From RGIG9079 sp964567845 (GTDB taxonomy: Bacteria; Bacteroidota; Bacteroidia; Bacteroidales; Marinifilaceae): a stretch of DNA of 26,952 nt. The notes beneath the pieces are model-generated. The model searched no databases. It saw only the letters and a program-made list of their open reading frames with translations, and had not been told where the DNA came from. Positions 23,631-26,952 of the stretch are shown here, piece after piece (position 1 is the first letter of the stretch; the number at the start of each line of letters is the position of its first letter). The DNA lies in contig CAZMOG010000021.1 of assembly GCA_964567845.1 (NCBI GenBank), positions 1 through 26,952 on the forward strand, written 5' to 3'. Position numbers and translations under genes: made by a program.

Positions 23631-25520
23631 TTAGCAAATTAAAAGAATGAGTGTTAATAGCACTGTTCCTGCCAGGAACCATACGCAATATTGCTGTATA
23701 GATGAATTCTGCATCCATTTTATCTTTTCAGATAAATATTCGGTGATTTTTGCGCACATATTAAAGAATCCGTCAATAATGTGCTTGTCAAACCATGCAA
23801 TAGGCGTACTGATCAGGCGGAAGATAACCTGTTTGGTAATAAAAATCCACACCTGATCTATATAGAATCGGTTGTAGGCAGCATTATGTAACCCGGCAAA
23901 GCGAGTTGTCAATGCATCTGCAATAGGTTGTTTTTTGCGTGCGTATATGAATGTTGCCAACGCTATCGAGCACAAAGCAACTATAAGAGATATTGTTGCT
24001 GTCGTAGCATCGATATGGATTTGATATGCCGCACCATTACTACTGACAAATTCTCCAAAAGGAATAAATCCTGCAACACAGGTTATAATTGCCAGAATCA
24101 ACAAAGGCACACTCATTGTCCAAGGAGACTCCTTTGGAGTGTGTTTCTTATGCAACTCTTTGTTCTCTTTACCCCAGAAAATGCCATAATAGAGTCGGAA
24201 CATATAGAATGCTGTCATACCGGCAATAAGGGTCATTGTCCAACCCATAAACGGACTGTAGTCAAAACAGGCTGCAAGAATCTCATCTTTCGAGAAGAAT
24301 CCGGACAAAGGCCATATTCCTGCAATTGCAAGACATGCTATCAGGAATGTAATATGTGTTATCGGCATATATTTACGCAAACTTCCCATAGCTCTCATCT
24401 CGTTTGAGTGAACTGCATGAATAATACTACCAGCACCTAAGAAGAGTAGCGCTTTAAACATTGCATGTGTAAACAGATGGAACATCGATGCCATATATCC
24501 CAATCCTCCATTATGTGGATCATTCGATGTTGATACTCCAAGAGCAACCATCATAAACCCTATTTGTGATATGGTCGAGAATGCCAGTACACGTTTTATA
24601 TCGCTCTGTACACAGGCTACAGCAGCAGCATAAAGAGCAGTAAAAGCTCCGATATATGCTATATATGGCAGTACATCGGGTGCATACTCAATAAACAATG
24701 GGAACATTCGTGCAACAAGGAACACTCCGGCCACTACCATTGTAGCAGCATGAATAAGCGCACTGACAGGTGTCGGGCCCTCCATTGCATCGGGCAACCA
24801 TATATGCAAAGGGAACATTGCACTTTTACCGGCACCGCCGACAAACATCAAAGCGAGAGCCAACGGAATCATTGCTCCAGCCGATACAAGGGCTTTTGTT
24901 TCAGGAGTAAAAGAGAATGTCTCTGTGTAAAAACCGTAAATAAGTATTCCTATCAAAAATCCAAGATCGGCAAAGCGTGTAACAATAAATGCCTTTTTAC
25001 TTGCCGCAATCGCAGCAGGTTTTGTGTAATAGAAACCAATAAGCAGATATGAACTGACACCCACCAATTCCCAAAAGATATACATCTGGAAAATATTGGT
25101 TGCCACAACAAGTCCCAACATCGACATGGTAAACAGGGACAAAAAGGCATAATAACGTTGAAAACCTTTTTCACCCTTCATGTAGCCCATTGAGTAGATA
25201 TGTACCATTAAGCTGACAGTCGAGATTACCACAAGCATCATTACAGAGATAGGGTCAAGAAGGACTCCCAAATCCAGACTCAACTCTCCGCCTAATGGTA
25301 ACCATTTCCAGTTATACGGCATTAAGGTAGAGAAAACTCCCTCTGCATTTCTACCGGCTGCAAAATATTGATATGCCGTCAAATATGAAACCAACATAAC
25401 ACCTGCAAGCGAAATTGTTCCAATTATGCCGGCAACCTTTGGTTTCATGTAATTACCCAATAGACCAAGTATTACAAAACTCAGCATGGGCAGGATAAGT
25501 AACAATATTGTATATTCCAT
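23631..25520 (-). CDS. nuoL: NADH-quinone oxidoreductase subunit L
   Basis: This 629-residue protein is the distal antiporter-like subunit of complex I. It has about 16 hydrophobic segments, including the long C-terminal tail whose lateral helix braces NuoM and NuoN. Glu151 in IFWELVGVSSYLLIG and Lys232 in GGAGKSAMFPLHIW match the essential TM5 Glu and TM7 Lys, and GPTPVSALIHAATMV is a NuoL hallmark. The start at 25520 is supported by a purine-rich AAGGAGGAG (25534-25526), seven bases upstream of ATG, which is also the end of the nuoK coding sequence. The stop abuts the nuoM ATG. Confidence 0.95.
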   Translation of the reverse strand: MEYTILLLILPMLSFVILGLLGNYMKPKVAGIIGTISLAGVMLVSYLTAYQYFAAGRNAEGVFSTLMPYNWKWLPLGGELSLDLGVLLDPISVMMLVVISTVSLMVHIYSMGYMKGEKGFQRYYAFLSLFTMSMLGLVVATNIFQMYIFWELVGVSSYLLIGFYYTKPAAIAASKKAFIVTRFADLGFLIGILIYGFYTETFSFTPETKALVSAGAMIPLALALMFVGGAGKSAMFPLHIWLPDAMEGPTPVSALIHAATMVVAGVFLVARMFPLFIEYAPDVLPYIAYIGAFTALYAAAVACVQSDIKRVLAFSTISQIGFMMVALGVSTSNDPHNGGLGYMASMFHLFTHAMFKALLFLGAGSIIHAVHSNEMRAMGSLRKYMPITHITFLIACLAIAGIWPLSGFFSKDEILAACFDYSPFMGWTMTLIAGMTAFYMFRLYYGIFWGKENKELHKKHTPKESPWTMSVPLLILAIITCVAGFIPFGEFVSSNGAAYQIHIDATTATISLIVALCSIALATFIYARKKQPIADALTTRFAGLHNAAYNRFYIDQVWIFITKQVIFRLISTPIAWFDKHIIDGFFNMCAKITEYLSEKIKWMQNSSIQQYCVWFLAGTVLLTLILLIC

Positions 25521-25522
25521 AA

Positions 25523-25834
25523 CTACTCCTCCTTTATTTTATCCAGATTCTTAACCTGAATATTCTTCAGATTTCGGTATATGTTAATGATAATTGCAAT
25601 TGCAACGGCAGTTTCGGCTGCACTTACACCAATAGCAAATATCGTAAAGAATACCCCCTCAAGTTGTTCGGGAAACAGAAATCTGTTAAATACTGCAAAA
25701 TTAATATCTACAGAATTGAGTATAAGCTCAACACTGATAAGCATAGTTAACAGGTTACGACGGGTAAAGAAACCATATATACCCGCGAACATCATAAAGG
25801 TCGATATGACCAAATACCATTCCATTTGTACCAT
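25523..25834 (-). CDS. nuoK: NADH-quinone oxidoreductase subunit K
   Basis: This 103-residue protein with three membrane segments is the small proton-channel subunit of complex I. Glu36 in ISVELILNSVDINF and Glu74 in VSAAETAVAIA correspond to the two buried glutamates essential in E. coli NuoK (36 and 72). The frame extends upstream to 25867, overlapping nuoJ, but the start ATG at 25834 gives the usual length and has AGGAGGA (25847-25841) at the correct distance. It ends TAG 25525-25523, two bases before the nuoL ATG. Confidence 0.93.
   Translation of the reverse strand: MVQMEWYLVISTFMMFAGIYGFFTRRNLLTMLISVELILNSVDINFAVFNRFLFPEQLEGVFFTIFAIGVSAAETAVAIAIIINIYRNLKNIQVKNLDKIKEE
25526..25534 (-). 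promoter_or_regulatory. Canonical Shine-Dalgarno for nuoL, inside the end of nuoK
   Basis: On the minus strand AAGGAGGAG encodes the last Lys-Glu-Glu codons of nuoK and lies 7 bases (from GGAGG) before the nuoL ATG. Such strong sites are uncommon in Bacteroidetes, so the two genes look translationally linked. Confidence 0.6.
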
Positions 25835-25840
25835 AACTCT

Positions 25841-25847
25841 TCCTCCT
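25841..25847 (-). promoter_or_regulatory. Canonical Shine-Dalgarno deciding the nuoK start
   Basis: The minus strand reads AGGAGGA, with its GGAGG core 7 bases before ATG 25834, in the 16-base gap after nuoJ. It supports this start over the upstream extension into nuoJ. Confidence 0.65.
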
Positions 25848-25850
25848 GTT

Positions 25851-26354
25851 CTATCTTTTACGCGCAATCATAATTCCTCCAACAATACAAGCAAGCAGCA
25901 ATATGCTTATTACCTCGAAAGGTAGCAGATATTGATATTTTCCGGTTCCCATCAATGTATGTCCAATGGTGTGAATATCAAGTTCTCCAACCTGAAATAC
26001 CGATTTGGTAAATTTGTGTTTCAATATTACATATATACATACTGCAAGACCCACGAATGTAGAAAGCGAACCTATTACCAGTTTCCTATTTTTCAACGGT
26101 TCTGCTTTGTCTCCATCGCTCGATGTAAGCAAAATACTGAAAACATACAATATAGTTATACCCCCTGCATAAATCAACAACTGTACCGCTCCAAGGAATG
26201 AATAGTTCAATTGGAAATATATACCGGCTGTAGCAAAAAGTACAAACAACAAATGTGTTGCCGAGCGCAAAATACGCTTGGTTGTGATAGCCAATATTGA
26301 ACACACTCCAATTATGAGTGCCAATATGATAAATATAATTGCCTGAATATCCAT
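25851..26354 (-). CDS. nuoJ: NADH-quinone oxidoreductase subunit J
   Basis: This 167-residue membrane protein with five hydrophobic segments is the NuoJ/ND6 subunit of complex I. The conserved TM3 region is seen as LLIYAGGITILYVFSILL, which matches the LxYAGAIxVLFxF pattern of the family that contains the conductive pi-bulge helix. The start ATG at 26354 lies two bases after the nuoI stop and the end is 16 bases before the nuoK start. Residues 71-95 after TM3 are a charged loop (SSDGDKAEPLKNRK). Length is typical for a bacterial NuoJ (about 170). Confidence 0.93.
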   Translation of the reverse strand: MDIQAIIFIILALIIGVCSILAITTKRILRSATHLLFVLFATAGIYFQLNYSFLGAVQLLIYAGGITILYVFSILLTSSDGDKAEPLKNRKLVIGSLSTFVGLAVCIYVILKHKFTKSVFQVGELDIHTIGHTLMGTGKYQYLLPFEVISILLLACIVGGIMIARKR

Positions 26355-26356
26355 CT

Positions 26357-26794
26357 CTACTCTTTATTTAAGGTCAATTTTAGGTGATTTCTGTCGTAAA
26401 CCGCATTCTCGAATTCGGTAGAAAATTGAATTGCATCGTGCGGACATACATTGACACATAACTGGCAAAACATACAGGCCCCCAAATCGTAGTCGTAACG
26501 AAGCAAAATCTTCTTACGTTTACCACTCTCTTCATCGGTAATCATCTCTGTTGTTAGAGAAATGGTATCATTGGGACAATTCATTTGACACAAACCACAA
26601 GCAATACATTTACTTGGATCGGGCATTGTCAAACGGCCACGAAATCTTGGAGATATGTGTAATGTATCTCTATTGTCGGGATACTCCTCTGTAACCTTTT
26701 TCTTAAAGAACTCACGTCCGGTAACACCAAATCCCGTCAGTAACGATTTGATACCGAAGAATAGAGTTCCTATATATCCACGTTTCTGTTCCAT
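26357..26794 (-). CDS. nuoI: NADH-quinone oxidoreductase subunit I, two 4Fe-4S clusters
   Basis: This 145-residue ferredoxin-like subunit carries electrons between the peripheral arm and the quinone site of complex I. It has two full CxxCxxCxxxCP motifs: CIACGLCQMNCP (Cys63, 66, 69, 73) and CMFCQLCVNVCP (Cys107, 110, 113, 117), binding clusters N6a and N6b. The N-terminal amphipathic stretch (GTLFFGIKSLLTGFGVTG) docks it on the membrane arm. ATG 26794 lies two bases after the nuoH stop, and nuoJ follows after two bases. Confidence 0.95.
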   Translation of the reverse strand: MEQKRGYIGTLFFGIKSLLTGFGVTGREFFKKKVTEEYPDNRDTLHISPRFRGRLTMPDPSKCIACGLCQMNCPNDTISLTTEMITDEESGKRKKILLRYDYDLGACMFCQLCVNVCPHDAIQFSTEFENAVYDRNHLKLTLNKE

Positions 26795-26796
26795 AT

Positions 26797-26952
26797 TTAG
26801 AAGTGCAATTTGAATACTACAATAATGGTCATTATCAGCAAATTAAGCATACTGATAGGGATAAGATATTTCCACTCAAGTGTAAGAATCTGGTCAATTC
26901 GCAAACGGGGGAAGGTCCACTTCATCCACATTAATAACCATACCACAAAAAG
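26797..26952 (-). CDS. nuoH: NADH-quinone oxidoreductase subunit H, C-terminal end (partial)
   Basis: The last 51 codons of a minus-strand gene run from the window edge to TAA 26799-26797. The translation contains MKWTFPRLRIDQILTLEWK and then LIPISMLNLL, matching the WxRxTxPRxRxDQLMxxxWKxLIP pattern near the end of NuoH, the subunit forming the quinone chamber. The 5' part and the operon promoter lie outside the window. Confidence 0.9.
   Translation of the reverse strand, partial: LFVVWLLMWMKWTFPRLRIDQILTLEWKYLIPISMLNLLIMTIIVVFKLHF

Noticed and set aside
23928..24407. 159-codon open frame on the plus strand opposite nuoL
   Set aside because: Cys-rich composition typical of antisense to membrane-protein genes, no homology recognised, inside a clear nuoL.
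1..26952. CRISPR array, tRNA, rRNA, prophage or insertion sequence
   Set aside because: No regularly spaced repeats, no cloverleaf-like tRNA ends, and no transposase, integrase or phage genes were seen on either strand.

Overview
The window looks like chromosomal DNA of a member of the Bacteroidales (Bacteroidota); the genus cannot be fixed from sequence alone. Supporting signs are promoter -7 elements of the TAnnTTTG type ahead of several genes, few Shine-Dalgarno sequences, two lipoproteins of the 6-bladed beta-propeller type with a GRGP motif, a BlaI/M56 pair whose M56 protein carries TonB-plug-like modules, a DUF4922 protein, and a very long (676-residue) urocanate hydratase. Nearly all of the window is coding. 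No RNA gene, insertion sequence, integrase or CRISPR array was recognised.

Layout. 1-505 (minus): the start of a small secreted, NVEALA-like peptide gene cut by the window edge, then a small secreted-protein gene that looks frameshifted. 543-6779 (plus): an M16 zinc protease, then a tight cluster of M20 dipeptidase, a DUF4922 HIT/GalT-like protein and a SpoIID-like protein without a signal peptide, then an AmpG-like muropeptide transporter. The last four together suggest muropeptide import and cytoplasmic processing. 6837-8042: a propeller lipoprotein preceded by a 21-bp-period direct repeat. 8162-10789: D-Ala-D-Ala ligase (ddl) and an ABC-F ATPase. 10811-17292: a complete histidine degradation operon, ftcD-hutU-hutH-hutI, giving glutamate, ammonia and a one-carbon folate, closed by a hairpin.

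17347-20633: a compact regulatory operon. Three near-identical 16-bp inverted repeats surround and fill the promoter of a BlaI-type repressor gene, followed by an M56 (BlaR1-like) membrane protease with two plug-like modules and a propeller lipoprotein. This is the best candidate for an undescribed signalling unit. A strong hairpin at 20654-20690 separates it from the convergent minus-strand complex I genes nuoH (partial)-I-J-K-L-M-N (26952 to 20719).

Main points for a second look: the BlaI/M56/propeller operon and its triple operator; the cytoplasmic-looking SpoIID protein and GalT-like DUF4922 protein beside AmpG; the missing TM7 lysine in NuoM; the frameshifted secreted peptide; an inverted repeat over the ddl promoter; and a 10-bp palindrome found four times in coding sequence.
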